A stretch of DNA of 64,000 bases from Mesorhizobium sp. M1E.F.Ca.ET.045.02.1.1 (lineage in GTDB: Bacteria; Pseudomonadota; Alphaproteobacteria; Rhizobiales; Rhizobiaceae). The DNA lies in the NCBI RefSeq assembly GCF_003952485.1, contig NZ_CP034447.1:6152501-6216500 (forward strand), in the 5' to 3' direction. A program made the translations under genes and the position numbers. Of the stretch, positions 1 through 11,565 are shown piece by piece. How positions within the stretch are numbered: the first letter of the stretch is position 1; each line of letters opens with the position of its first letter. The notes beneath the pieces are model-generated. The model did not search any database. It was given only the letters and a program-made list of their open reading frames with translations, and was not told the DNA's origin.

Positions 1-1012
<1,012 letters not shown>

Positions 1013-1261
1013 GCCGAAACCCGGAATTTTTCGGCGCCTGTCTTAATTTCAACGCACTGTAATCATGGGCTTATTCAGGATGGTGGGAGGACAAGCAGCG
1101 GCTGCCGCGCTGCCAGGCGAACTTGTGCAGTGCAGCATCGGAACACTTCGCCTTGTCAGCCCGTTCGAGTGATCCGGCGGCCGGCCTTGCCAGGCATTCG
1201 CGCAGGGCCGCAGAAGGTGGGCCGCGCCGCCGCCTTGCGCCGGCAAGCGAAGGAGATTGCA

Positions 1262-1759
1262 ATGGTGCAGATCAGGGCGATGGCAAAGAACGACCTGGCA
1301 GAGGTATCGCGGTTGCTCGGAGGGTCCTGGCGGCGGACCTATTCGCCGATCATGGGTGAAGAAAACACCGCTCGGCTTTCCGACGAGAAGCACGCGCCGG
1401 AGAAATTGGCCGAGGAGCTCGCCGACCACGACAAGATGTCGTTCGTCGCGGAGCGGACCGATGGCTCGATCGCGGGCTATGCGATGGCGGCGATGGATGA
1501 GAAAGGCGACGTCATGCTCGACCGGCTGCATATCGAACCGCAGGAGTTCGGCACCGGCCTTGCCGTCGATCTTCTGCATGCCGTGCTCGCCGCCCATGCC
1601 GGCATTCCCAGCATCGCGCTGGAGGTGATCGAGGGTAACGACCGGGCGATCGCCTTCTACCGCAAGCATGGCTTCGAGGTGGTCGAGCACCGGCCGGCGG
1701 CGCATGGGGTCGGCGGCCACGCCTCGCTGATCATGCGTCGGCTGCTGCCGATGGCCTGA
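1262..1759 (+). CDS. GNAT family N-acetyltransferase
   Basis: A 165-residue acetyl-CoA-dependent N-acetyltransferase; substrate unknown. The acetyl-CoA loop region LHIEPQEFGTGLA (about residues 83-95) and the C-terminal GNDRAIAFYRKHGF motif (about 124-137) are typical of the fold. The ATG at 1262 was chosen because AAGGAGAT lies 6-7 bases upstream and the family fold starts there; an upstream extension to 1130 in the same frame lacks homology. Divergent from groEL. Family certain, substrate not. Confidence 0.88.
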   Translation: MVQIRAMAKNDLAEVSRLLGGSWRRTYSPIMGEENTARLSDEKHAPEKLAEELADHDKMSFVAERTDGSIAGYAMAAMDEKGDVMLDRLHIEPQEFGTGLAVDLLHAVLAAHAGIPSIALEVIEGNDRAIAFYRKHGFEVVEHRPAAHGVGGHASLIMRRLLPMA

Positions 1760-1933
1760 GCCAACAAGGCGGTCCAGGTGGTTCCGTCAGGGTTCCGAGG
1801 GAGTGGAGTCGGCCGGAACCACCCGCCCGCCTTGCGTCCTTCCCAAGACGGACCGACCATACGATCCCGCTCTCCGGTTTCCCTTGACATGGATCAAGCG
1901 CTGGACGTGCTCGGTGCCGACCCTATAATTTAG

Positions 1934-2971
<1,038 letters not shown>

Positions 2972-2986
2972 GGTCACCGACCTGCC

Positions 2987-3211
2987 TCACTTCTCCCTGC
3001 AATCCGGCAACGCCTCCATTGCCTTCCTGGCCTCGCCCTCGCTGGCGTATTTCTTCTTGCCGAGATCGATGACCAGCGTCCCGTCGGGCTTCTTCGGCAC
3101 GATCTCGCACTGCTTCGAGACGGCATCCCTGGCGACCCAGTATTCGGCCGCCATGGCAGGCAGGCCGACAATGCCGGCGGCGAGGATGGCGATAGCGATG
3201 GCGCGAACCAT
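2987..3211 (-). CDS. Small secreted protein of unknown function
   Basis: A 74-residue protein with a clear signal peptide (MVRAIAIAILAAGIVGLPAMAA, cleavage near residue 21) and a polar mature part of about 53 residues with two cysteines (C33-region KQCEIVPKK and C71-region LPDCREK) that could form a disulfide in the periplasm. No family recognised beyond small exported rhizobial proteins. GGAAATGG precedes the ATG at 3211. Convergent with the aldo/keto reductase. Confidence 0.7.
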   Translation of the reverse strand: MVRAIAIAILAAGIVGLPAMAAEYWVARDAVSKQCEIVPKKPDGTLVIDLGKKKYASEGEARKAMEALPDCREK

Positions 3212-3346
3212 TTCCGGTCTCCATTGCTTGCGTTGGAAAGCAGGCCGGAACTGCCGACGCTTTGCATAGAAGGCGCCGGCACACTGCTTTTCGGAAACGC
3301 CCTGCCCCGACTTCCGTTCCGGGAACTTCGTCGAAGCGCGCTTCGC

Positions 3347-3976
3347 TCAACCGCCCGAATGCGGGTCGATGCTATAAGGATGCACCGGATAGCCCGGGCC
3401 GATCGCCTCGCTCACTCGGCCGATCCAGGCGCTCACCGCCGGATAATCGGCGAGAGAGAAACCGCAATCCTCGGCGCGGTGGCTGTAGGCATAGACGGCG
3501 ACGTCGGCGATTGTGAGCGAGCTGCCAACCAGGAACGGCATGTCCTGCAGGCTGCGCTCGAGTGCCGCCAGCGCGCGGGCGCCTGCCTCGCGCTTGCCGG
3601 GAGCAATCGCCTTGTTGCGCTCCAGCCGCCCGGTCAGCGTCCAGAAGCGCAGCGAGCCGATGACCGGCTCGACGTAATACTGCTCGAAGAACAGCCATTG
3701 CATGACCTTGGCGCGCGCAAGGCGGTCCGCCGGCAGGTAGGGCGTGCCCTCCGCGACGCAGGCGAGGATCGCGTTGGACTCGGCGATCGCCTCACCATTC
3801 TCGACCGCCAGCACCGGAACGGCGCCCGCCGGATTGAGCTTGAGGAACGCGTCCGTGCGGCTTTCGCCCTCGAAGATCGACACCTGCCGGGTTTCGTAGG
3901 CAATGCCGAGCAGTCCCAGCAGGACACGCACCTTCCAGGCGTTTTGCGATGGCAGGTAGTCGTAGAGCGTAAGCAT
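3347..3976 (-). CDS. Glutathione S-transferase family protein
   Basis: Cytosolic thiol transferase fold of 209 residues. Residues 1-80 form the thioredoxin-like domain (MLTLYDYLPSQNAWKVR, then NPAGAVPVL with the cis-Pro and AIAESNAIL that binds the gamma-glutamyl end of glutathione). The helical C-terminal domain carries FLVGSSLTIADVAVYAY. The start at 3976 is preferred over an in-frame ATG at 4042 because the fold begins there. Substrate unknown. Confidence 0.9.
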   Translation of the reverse strand: MLTLYDYLPSQNAWKVRVLLGLLGIAYETRQVSIFEGESRTDAFLKLNPAGAVPVLAVENGEAIAESNAILACVAEGTPYLPADRLARAKVMQWLFFEQYYVEPVIGSLRFWTLTGRLERNKAIAPGKREAGARALAALERSLQDMPFLVGSSLTIADVAVYAYSHRAEDCGFSLADYPAVSAWIGRVSEAIGPGYPVHPYSIDPHSGG

Positions 3977-4038
3977 GGCTGGGTCCCCCGATTGACTGGG
4001 ACTGGTTTCGCATGCGGCGGTCAGGGGCGCCACCCGAT

Positions 4039-4254
4039 TCATGCGGCGATCCGCAGGCTCCGAGGCTCCAAGATCTCGATCAGCCTCGCCACTCGAGCGC
4101 CCGGCATACGGCGGCCTTCATTGACCAGCGCCTCGTCGACGCCGATCCAGGCGAACGCATCGCGGAGTTCGCCAAGGCTGGCGCCGGTCAGCGCGATGGC
4201 GGCGATGACGGTGCGTCCACCGCCCAGCACTGAAATGATGTCCTCGCGTGTCAT
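4039..4254 (-). CDS. Small conserved protein, paralogue of the one at 6595-6828
   Basis: A soluble 71-residue protein beginning MTREDIISVLG and ending in IEILEP plus a short tail. Roughly three quarters of its residues match the 77-residue product at 6595-6828, including ALTGAS, AFAWIG, DEAL, NEGR and MPGARVA. No motif gives a function; it appears all-helical. The ATG at 4254 aligns with the paralogue's start, so a longer form from 4314 is rejected. It lies just upstream of the GST gene and on the same strand. Confidence 0.75.
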   Translation of the reverse strand: MTREDIISVLGGGRTVIAAIALTGASLGELRDAFAWIGVDEALVNEGRRMPGARVARLIEILEPRSLRIAA

Positions 4255-4367
4255 GGCTGGCCCCACACCGCCCCATGCAAGGGCGGGCCTTTGAACGACA
4301 ACGAGGCCCGGCATGCGGCCGGCTTCCCGGTTCCATGATCAAATCTGCCGGCAGACGGAACGTGGGT

Positions 4368-4395
4368 CTTGACTTCGATCAGACAACTTCCACAT
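4368..4395 (+). promoter_or_regulatory. Candidate heat-shock promoter of hsp20
   Basis: CTTGAC (4368-4373) and CCACAT (4390-4395) are separated by 16 bases, close to the rhizobial RpoH-type pattern (CTTGAA-N16/17-CCACAT). The next gene on this strand is hsp20 at 4584, so the leader would be about 180 bases long. The leader (to 4583) has several inverted segments and ends in AGGAGG. No canonical ROSE U(U/C)GCU facing the ribosome site was seen; the only TTGCT is at 4453-4457, more than 110 bases upstream. Confidence 0.45.
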
Positions 4396-4583
4396 CGACA
4401 CTTGCCGGTCGCCTGAGGGGACCGGCAACGCCGCCGGCTTGCCGGCCGCGACTTGCTGGCCACGATTTTCTGGCCATTTGGGCACGGACCCGATGCGACG
4501 GCGCGGCTCGACTTGAGAGTCACACGATCCCAGGCCGGGACATTCAACGACATCCTGACGCGACCAGATGAGGAGGAAATGCA

Positions 4584-5117
4584 ATGGCAATCCGTGATCT
4601 CATTCCCTGGGGCCGGGAGGGCAGCCAGCTCTCCGACATATATCGCGATCTCCATCGTGGAGGCGACCCCTTCATGATGCTGCATCGGGAAATGAACCGC
4701 CTGTTCGACGACGCCATGCGTGGCTTCGAAACGCGCATGCCGTCGTTTGGCGGGGCCTATGCCGGGCAAGCCTGGCCAAGTGTGGAAATCTCCGACAGCG
4801 AGACGGAGATCCACGTGACCGCCGAGATTCCCGGCATGGAGGAAAAGGACATCGAGGTGCTGCTCGAGGACGGCGTGCTGACGCTGCGCGGCGAGAAGCG
4901 CGCCGAGACCGAGGACAAGGGCAAGCAATTCTCCGAACGCTTCTATGGCCGTTTCGAGCGGCGCATCCCGATCGGCTACGAAGTCGAGGAAGACAAGGTC
5001 CACGCCAGCTTCCGCAACGGCGTGCTCACCGTAGCGCTGCCCAAGACCAAGCGCGCCCAGACCAAGGCCAAGCGTATCGCCGTCAACGAAGGCAAGGCCA
5101 GCAGCGCGAAGCATTGA
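4584..5117 (+). CDS. Hsp20 family small heat-shock protein
   Basis: ATP-independent holdase of 177 residues that binds unfolding proteins in the cytoplasm. The N-terminal arm (MAIRDLIPWG, residues 1-64) precedes an alpha-crystallin domain (about 65-160) with PSVEISDSETEIHVTAEIPG, LRGEKR, FYGRFERRI and the conserved FRNGVLTVALPK. The C-terminal tail is rich in Lys and Ala. A strong AGGAGG lies 8 bases before the ATG. A heat-shock-like promoter lies about 190 bases upstream, so heat induction is likely. Confidence 0.95.
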   Translation: MAIRDLIPWGREGSQLSDIYRDLHRGGDPFMMLHREMNRLFDDAMRGFETRMPSFGGAYAGQAWPSVEISDSETEIHVTAEIPGMEEKDIEVLLEDGVLTLRGEKRAETEDKGKQFSERFYGRFERRIPIGYEVEEDKVHASFRNGVLTVALPKTKRAQTKAKRIAVNEGKASSAKH

Positions 5118-5163
5118 GGGCCTGGCGCCCCCCTCCTCCCTTGTGGGGAAAGGGGGCGCACTT

Positions 5164-6264
5164 TCACCCCCGCTTCTTGATATCAGCGGCCACAGCCTGC
5201 GCCTCGATGCCGATCTCGCGCAGCAGGCCGGTGACCGGGTTGTGGAAGCCGACGAGATAGACGCCGAGGTCGGCCGCTCGCGGATTGACGCCGCTCTTTG
5301 CCGGCCGCAGCTCCGCAGGCAGGAAGCCGTCATAGCCCGGGCGGTAGCCGGTGGCGAAAATCACCGCGTCGAATTTTGTCTCCCGCCCGTCGCTGAATTT
5401 CGCGCCATTCTCGGTGAAGCGTATGATGTCGGGGAGGATGCCTATCTTGCCCGCCTTGATCGCCGCCACCGTACCGACATCGATCACCGGAATGCGCCCG
5501 GCGTCGATCTGCGCAAGAATGCCGGTCTTCGGCCGCACGATGCCGTACTTCTCCAGCCTGCCCAAAGCCAGGTCGAGGATTTTTGGGAACATCCAGTCGT
5601 TCAGCGCCTGCGGCATCGGCCGGCTGGCGATGCCCACCATCTGGATCGGCACGCCGAAGAGCTGGCGCGGAACGATGTGGACGCCCTTGCGCACCGAGAT
5701 CGTCGGCCGCGCGCCGGACTCGGCCAGATCGAGCGCGATCTCGGCGCCCGTATTGCCCATGCCGATGACCAGCACGCTCCGACCGACATAGGGCGCGGCC
5801 TCGGTGTAGGCGGCGCTGTGCAGCACCTCGCCCTTGAACGCCTCGATGCCTGGGAAGCCCGGCACGATGGGCTCGGCATTGTTGCCGGTGGCGACGACGA
5901 TCTTGCGGGCCCTGATCTCGCCGGCGTCGGTGTCGACCAGGAACCTTGCACCCTCGCAGCGGATCGATTTCACGGTGACGCCGAAGCGCGGCTCGAGGCC
6001 GAAATGCTGCGCGTAGGCATCGAGATAGGCGACCACTTTTTCGCGCGGGACGTAGCGGGGGTGGCTTTTCGGGAACGGCACGAAAGGCAGTGACGAAAAG
6101 GATTTCACCGTGTGCAGGTGCAGGCGCCGGTAGTGCCGCCGCCAGGCCGGCGCCACCTCGCTGGCCTTTTCGAGGATGGTGAAATCCACCCCCGCCTGTT
6201 TCAGGCAGGCGCCGACGGCCAGCCCCGCCGGCCCCGCGCCGACAATGACGACATTGGTGTCCAT
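5164..6264 (-). CDS. Flavin-containing monooxygenase-like NAD(P)/FAD oxidoreductase
   Basis: A 366-residue flavoprotein. VVIVGAGPAGLAVGACL at residues 5-21 is the FAD-binding GxGxxG Rossmann motif. LVIGMGNTGAEIALDLA (about residues 165-181) is the second Rossmann motif for NADPH, and IVVATGNNAEP plus FATGYRPGY are the ATG motifs linking the domains. The pattern fits YczD/CzcO and indole-pyruvate (YUCCA-like) monooxygenases; the substrate cannot be read from sequence. Ends convergent with hsp20; a RIME-type fragment (5130-5160) lies between them. Confidence 0.88.
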   Translation of the reverse strand: MDTNVVIVGAGPAGLAVGACLKQAGVDFTILEKASEVAPAWRRHYRRLHLHTVKSFSSLPFVPFPKSHPRYVPREKVVAYLDAYAQHFGLEPRFGVTVKSIRCEGARFLVDTDAGEIRARKIVVATGNNAEPIVPGFPGIEAFKGEVLHSAAYTEAAPYVGRSVLVIGMGNTGAEIALDLAESGARPTISVRKGVHIVPRQLFGVPIQMVGIASRPMPQALNDWMFPKILDLALGRLEKYGIVRPKTGILAQIDAGRIPVIDVGTVAAIKAGKIGILPDIIRFTENGAKFSDGRETKFDAVIFATGYRPGYDGFLPAELRPAKSGVNPRAADLGVYLVGFHNPVTGLLREIGIEAQAVAADIKKRG

Positions 6265-6386
6265 GCTCCCCTCCTCGCGCAGGCCATATCAGGCTATGCC
6301 GGGAGGTGTGGAAGGGACAAGTGGGGAGAAACACCTATCCCTCCAACCCGTTGGCGATTGGCGAACGCGACCGCGACATCCGACCC

Positions 6387-6580
6387 GCCCCCTTGTGGGG
6401 GAGATGTCCGGTCCAGCCTTCGCAGCTGCAGCGCAGCTGCTGCGGAGGACGGGCAGGACAGAGGGGGGCGCTGTCCCGCCAGCCTCAAGGCCTCTGCCAA
6501 GCAAATCCCCTCTCTTGCGATTTCTAGCACTTAGCTCCGCTAAAATGTTGAAATCGCTTCTCCCCTACAAGGGGGGAGAT
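6387..6580. repeat. RIME-like intergenic element, mosaic copy with a second palindrome
   Basis: Begins GCCCCCTTGTGGGGGAGATG, carries a CGCAGCTGCAGCGCAGCTGC stretch and GGACAGAGGGGGGCG, and ends AAGGGGGGAGAT. Inserted inside it (6510-6560) is the imperfect palindrome GCGATTTCTAGCACTTAGC / GCTAAAATGTTGAAATCGC, which recurs at 55300-55345. Together they fill most of the 330-base gap between the monooxygenase start and the small-protein stop. Confidence 0.85.
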
Positions 6581-6594
6581 ACGGCGTCGGCTCC

Positions 6595-6828
6595 CTACTC
6601 CACTCCGCCGGGCGCTTCGGGCTCGTCCTCGGGCGGCTCCAGGATCTCGATCAGTTTTGCCACGCGCGCGCCGGGCATCGCGCGACCCTCGTTCATCAGC
6701 GCTTCGTCGGCGCCGATCCAGGCGAAAGCCTCGCGCAGTTCCTCGAGGCTGGCGCCGGTGAGCGCGATATCGGCGATCACGGTCTCGTCGACCGGGCCAA
6801 GCACCGAAATGATCTCGTTGCGGGTCAT
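6595..6828 (-). CDS. Small conserved protein, paralogue of the one at 4039-4254
   Basis: A 77-residue soluble protein, MTRNEIISVLGPVDETVIA onward, nearly collinear with the 71-residue product at 4039-4254; the last 14 residues (PPEDEPEAPGGVE) are a unique acidic tail. GGGAGGG precedes the ATG. The two copies flank hsp20 and the monooxygenase on the same strand. No domain with known function is recognisable. Confidence 0.8.
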   Translation of the reverse strand: MTRNEIISVLGPVDETVIADIALTGASLEELREAFAWIGADEALMNEGRAMPGARVAKLIEILEPPEDEPEAPGGVE

Positions 6829-7015
6829 CCTGCCCTCCCCGTGGATCGAGGCGATGGCATAGAAACGGGGGACGGCGGCGGTGGGTTCCGACGATCAATG
6901 TTGAGACGTCGGCAGGACAGAGGGTGGCGCGAAGGAGCGCCAGCGGCGGCTAGCTTTGCGCTCGCCGCCGACAATCGCTATGCACGAAGCCTCGCCCGGA
7001 ATCCCACCGAGTCCC

Positions 7016-7615
7016 ATGAAGCCAGCCATCCTGCTTTCCGCCCTCCTCCTCTCCACCCCAGCCCTCGCCGACTGGAAGCCGGTCGAGAAGATCGAGACTT
7101 ATGCGATCTCGGGCCAGACGCCGGAGGCGCTCTATGTCTCGATCGGCGAGAAAGGCCCGGTGATCGGCAAGGACAGCGCGGGTACCGAGCGGCGGGTCAT
7201 CGCGCACACCAATTTCAAACTGACGTGGCAGCGGGACTACCAACCGCAGGGCGGTGCCTGCGTGCTGAAGACGGCGCGGCCGAAGCTGATCATCACCTAC
7301 ACGCTGCCCAAGCCCGCCGGGAAGCTTCCACCTGCCGTGCAGGCGCGCTGGGATTCCTTCGCCGCCGGGCTCGCCGCGCATGAGAAGGTGCACGGCGCCG
7401 GCATCGTCGACATGGTGGACAAGATCGTCGCCTTCAGCGTCGGCCTCACCGTCGCCGACGACCCCGGCTGCACCAAGATCAGGGCCGAGCTGACGCAATA
7501 TCTCGACCAGCTTTCCAAGGCCCAGCGCCAGGCTGGCCGCGACTTCGACAAGGTCGAGTTCGGACCCGGCGGAAACCTGCAGAAGCTGATCGCGGGATTC
7601 CTGATCGGCGGGTGA
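7016..7615 (+). CDS. DUF922-type secreted Zn-dependent protease
   Basis: A 199-residue exported protein. Residues 1-18 (MKPAILLSALLLSTPALA) form a signal peptide. The mature part contains NFKLTWQRDY and, at residues 121-128, AHEKVHGA: an HExxH zinc-protease signature (H122, E123, H126), as in the DUF922 family of predicted periplasmic peptidases. The ATG at 7016 was chosen because it places the signal peptide at the N-terminus; a longer frame from 6956 would bury it. Target proteins unknown. Confidence 0.85.
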   Translation: MKPAILLSALLLSTPALADWKPVEKIETYAISGQTPEALYVSIGEKGPVIGKDSAGTERRVIAHTNFKLTWQRDYQPQGGACVLKTARPKLIITYTLPKPAGKLPPAVQARWDSFAAGLAAHEKVHGAGIVDMVDKIVAFSVGLTVADDPGCTKIRAELTQYLDQLSKAQRQAGRDFDKVEFGPGGNLQKLIAGFLIGG

Positions 7616-7927
7616 GAAGGACCAAGCAGCGGTTGTGCGGTTCCCTGCCCGTAGCGAGCAGAGCCACAATGGAAAGCACCGACCCGGCAATTCCCTCACC
7701 TTGGACGCATGGCGGCCAATCCCACTCCGCCGGAACGTGCGGATTTTCCCGGGCAGGTTGAAATCCAATATCTTAGTATTCTCTAATGTTTATTGGCCGC
7801 TATTCGACGAATTGATCGGCGGCGATTCGGCACGGCCCGGTTCGACATCCCCTCAAGGCTGGTGCCGCTCATCTGTCCTCAGCGACGAAAGTATAAGCCT
7901 GCGCGCCGCCGCTTTACAGGCAGGTTT

Positions 7928-7939
7928 GGTAGCGCTACC
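7928..7939. promoter_or_regulatory. LacI-type operator upstream of the sugar ABC operon
   Basis: GGTAGCGCTACC is a perfect 12-base palindrome of the kind bound by LacI-family sugar repressors. It lies 146 bases before the ABC operon start. TTTACA (7913-7918) just upstream could be a -35 with the operator over the spacer. A separate candidate promoter, TTGAAA-N18-TCTAAT (7758-7787), lies in an AT-richer patch. No lacI gene is in the window, so the repressor would be encoded elsewhere. The rest of 7616-8085 shows nothing else. Confidence 0.55.
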
Positions 7940-8085
7940 GTTTCACAGTCGCGTGACCCGGGGGGAGCTGGGGCAAACGTCGCCGACTTCAGTGGTGGAC
8001 TGCCGACTTGCCGGCATCCGTTTCAACCACACCTGATAGAAACGGCTCCCCGCGAGGCTTCGCAGGGACCATCGGGAGGAGTTCG

Positions 8086-9162
<1,077 letters not shown>

Positions 9163-9198
9163 AGCCACGCAACGAGGAACAAACAGGAGGAGACGAGC

Positions 9199-10524
9199 AT
9201 GAAATTCACCAGACGCGACGTGATTCGCACGACCGCCGGCGCGGCCGCCGGTGCCTTGGGCAGCCGCTTCATCGGTTCGAGCGCCTTCGCCCAGGAGGGC
9301 CTGAAATACAAGCCGGAGGACGGCGCGAAGCTCAGGCTGCTGCGCTGGTCGCCTTTCGTGCAGGGCGATGAGGACCAGTGGCTGAAGAATTCGAAGCGGT
9401 TCACCGAAGCGACGGGCGTGGAGGTCCGTGTCGACAAGGAGAGCTGGGAAGACATCCGTCCGAAGGCCGCTGTCGCCGCCAATGTCGGTTCCGGCCCGGA
9501 CCTGATGTTCGTCTGGTTCGACGACCCCCACCAATATCCCGACAAGCTGCTCGACGTGACGGAACTGGGCGACTATCTCGGCAAGAAGTATGGCGGCTGG
9601 TACGACGGCCCGAAACAGTATGCGACGCGCGAGGGCAAGTTCCTCGGCCTGCCGCTCGCCACCATCGGCAACGCCATCGTCTATCGCGAAAGCTGGGTGA
9701 AGGAGGCTGGCTTCTCCGAATTCCCGAAGGACACGGCCGGCTTTCTCGAGCTTTGCAAGGCGCTGAAGGCGAAAGGCCATCCGGCCGGCTTCACGCATGG
9801 CCACGGCGTCGGTGACGGCAACAATTACGCGCATTGGCTACTGTGGAGCCATGGCGGGCAGATGGTCGACGAAACCGGCAAGGTGACGATCAACAGCCCC
9901 GAGACGCTCAAGGCGATCCAGTATGCGCAGGAGCTCTACAAGACCTTCATTCCCGGCACCGAAAGCTGGCTCGACGTGAACAACAACCGCGCCTTCCTGG
10001 CCGGCGAAGTGAGCGTGATCGCCAACGGCATTTCGGTCTACAACACCGCCAAGGTCAACAAGGACAAGGATCCGAAACTGACCGAAATCGCCAAGGACAT
10101 GCGCACCACCAACCTGCCGATCGGTCCGGTCGGGAAATCGGTCGAGCTGTTCCAGGTGACCACGGCCGTGATCTTCAACTACACCCCCTACCCCAATGCG
10201 GCCAAAGCCTATCTGCAGTTCATGTTCGAGGACCCGCAGATGCCGGACTGGATCACGTCGTCGGCCGCGTATTGCTGCCAGACGCTGAAGGCTTTCGAGA
10301 ACAATCCGGTGTGGAAGGCCGACCCGAACAATGCGGCTTACGCGAAAGCCTCGGCGACACTGCGCCCCAACGGCTATGCCGGGCCGCTCGGCTATGCCTC
10401 CGCCGCGACCATGGCCGACTATGTGCTGGTGGACATGTTCGCCAAGGCGGTAACAGGCCAGGCCACGCCGCAGGAAGCGATGGAAGAGGCCGAAAAGCGC
10501 GCCAACCGCTACTATCGCGTCTGA
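9199..10524 (+). CDS. Sugar ABC transporter substrate-binding protein (family 1)
   Basis: A 441-residue periplasmic sugar-binding protein. The N-terminus MKFTRRDVIRTTAGAAAGAL is a twin-arginine (Tat) signal, probably cleaved after AFAQ near residue 32, so it would be exported folded. The mature protein has the family features: LRWSPF, GPDLMFVWFDD, GKFLGLPL, and FLAGEVSVIANG. AGGAGGAG precedes the ATG. It delivers substrate to the two permeases that follow; a CUT1 system implies an oligosaccharide, disaccharide or sugar alcohol, but the ligand is not identifiable. Confidence 0.92.
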   Translation: MKFTRRDVIRTTAGAAAGALGSRFIGSSAFAQEGLKYKPEDGAKLRLLRWSPFVQGDEDQWLKNSKRFTEATGVEVRVDKESWEDIRPKAAVAANVGSGPDLMFVWFDDPHQYPDKLLDVTELGDYLGKKYGGWYDGPKQYATREGKFLGLPLATIGNAIVYRESWVKEAGFSEFPKDTAGFLELCKALKAKGHPAGFTHGHGVGDGNNYAHWLLWSHGGQMVDETGKVTINSPETLKAIQYAQELYKTFIPGTESWLDVNNNRAFLAGEVSVIANGISVYNTAKVNKDKDPKLTEIAKDMRTTNLPIGPVGKSVELFQVTTAVIFNYTPYPNAAKAYLQFMFEDPQMPDWITSSAAYCCQTLKAFENNPVWKADPNNAAYAKASATLRPNGYAGPLGYASAATMADYVLVDMFAKAVTGQATPQEAMEEAEKRANRYYRV

Positions 10525-10625
10525 TCCTGTTCGACCTGAGCCGGGGTGGCCGCCTGTCGTCCGGAGGCATTCGGAACGAAGAGCCGCCCCGGCCGCTCCA
10601 TCAGACTTCATAGGGAACCCACGCC

Positions 10626-11564
10626 ATGGCCGTGCCATCCGTTGCCGTTCAGCGACCTCCGTCGATCCTGTCGCGGCTCGCCGAGAGCCGGAACGCTCTT
10701 GGCCTCGGCTTCATGCTGCCGGCGGCGGCGCTGCTCCTGGTGTTTCTCACCTATCCACTCGGGCTCGGTGTCTGGCTCGGCTTCACCGATGCCCGTATCG
10801 GCCGTCCCGGCATCTTCATAGGCATCGAGAACTATCAATATCTGTGGAGCGACGGCGTCTTCTGGCTCTCCGTCTTCAACACCCTGCTCTACACGATAAG
10901 CGCATCGATCCTGAAGTTCGTGCTCGGCCTGTGGCTCGCTCTCATTCTCAACGAGAACTTGCCCTTCAAATCGTTCTTCCGCGCGATCGTCCTGCTGCCT
11001 TGGGTGGTGCCCACGGTGCTGTCGGCCATCGCCTTTTGGTGGATCTACGATTCGCAGTTCTCGATCCTGTCCTGGGCGCTGCAGCAGATGGGCCTGATCG
11101 ACCATCGCATCAATTTCCTCGGCGACCCGACCAATGCGCGCGCTTCCGTCATCGCGGCCAATGTCTGGCGCGGCATTCCGTTCGTCGCCATCACGCTGCT
11201 TGCCGGCCTGCAGACCATTCCCCAATCGCTTTACGAGGCCGCCACGCTCGACGGCGCCAGCCGCTGGCAGCTGTTCCGCCATGTGACGCTGCCGCTGCTG
11301 ACGCCGATCATCGCCATCACCATGACCTTTTCGGTGCTGTTCACCTTCACCGATTTCCAGCTGATCTATGTGCTGACCCGCGGCGGGCCAGTGAACGCCA
11401 CCCACCTGATGGCGACTTTGTCCTTCCAGCGCGGCATTTCCGGCGGCCAGCTTGGCGAGGGCGCGGCGATCGCGGTCGCCATGATCCCCTTCCTGCTGGC
11501 GGCGATCCTGTTCAGCTATTTCGGCCTGCAACGGCGCAGGTGGCAGCAAGGCGGCGGAGACTGA
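10626..11564 (+). CDS. Sugar ABC transporter permease (MalF/UgpA type)
   Basis: A 312-residue inner-membrane protein with about six helices; the first is GFMLPAAALLLVFLTYPLGLGVWLG (about 27-51). The EAA loop that docks the ATPase is YEAATLDGASRWQLFRHVTLPLL (about residues 205-227). Translationally close to the next permease: its TGA at 11562-11564 is one base before that ATG. Forms the membrane channel with it. Confidence 0.92.
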   Translation: MAVPSVAVQRPPSILSRLAESRNALGLGFMLPAAALLLVFLTYPLGLGVWLGFTDARIGRPGIFIGIENYQYLWSDGVFWLSVFNTLLYTISASILKFVLGLWLALILNENLPFKSFFRAIVLLPWVVPTVLSAIAFWWIYDSQFSILSWALQQMGLIDHRINFLGDPTNARASVIAANVWRGIPFVAITLLAGLQTIPQSLYEAATLDGASRWQLFRHVTLPLLTPIIAITMTFSVLFTFTDFQLIYVLTRGGPVNATHLMATLSFQRGISGGQLGEGAAIAVAMIPFLLAAILFSYFGLQRRRWQQGGGD

Positions 11565-11565
11565 C

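Noticed and set aside
1130..1261. N-terminal extension of the acetyltransferase
   Set aside because: The fold starts at 1262, where the ribosome site is; the extension has no homology.
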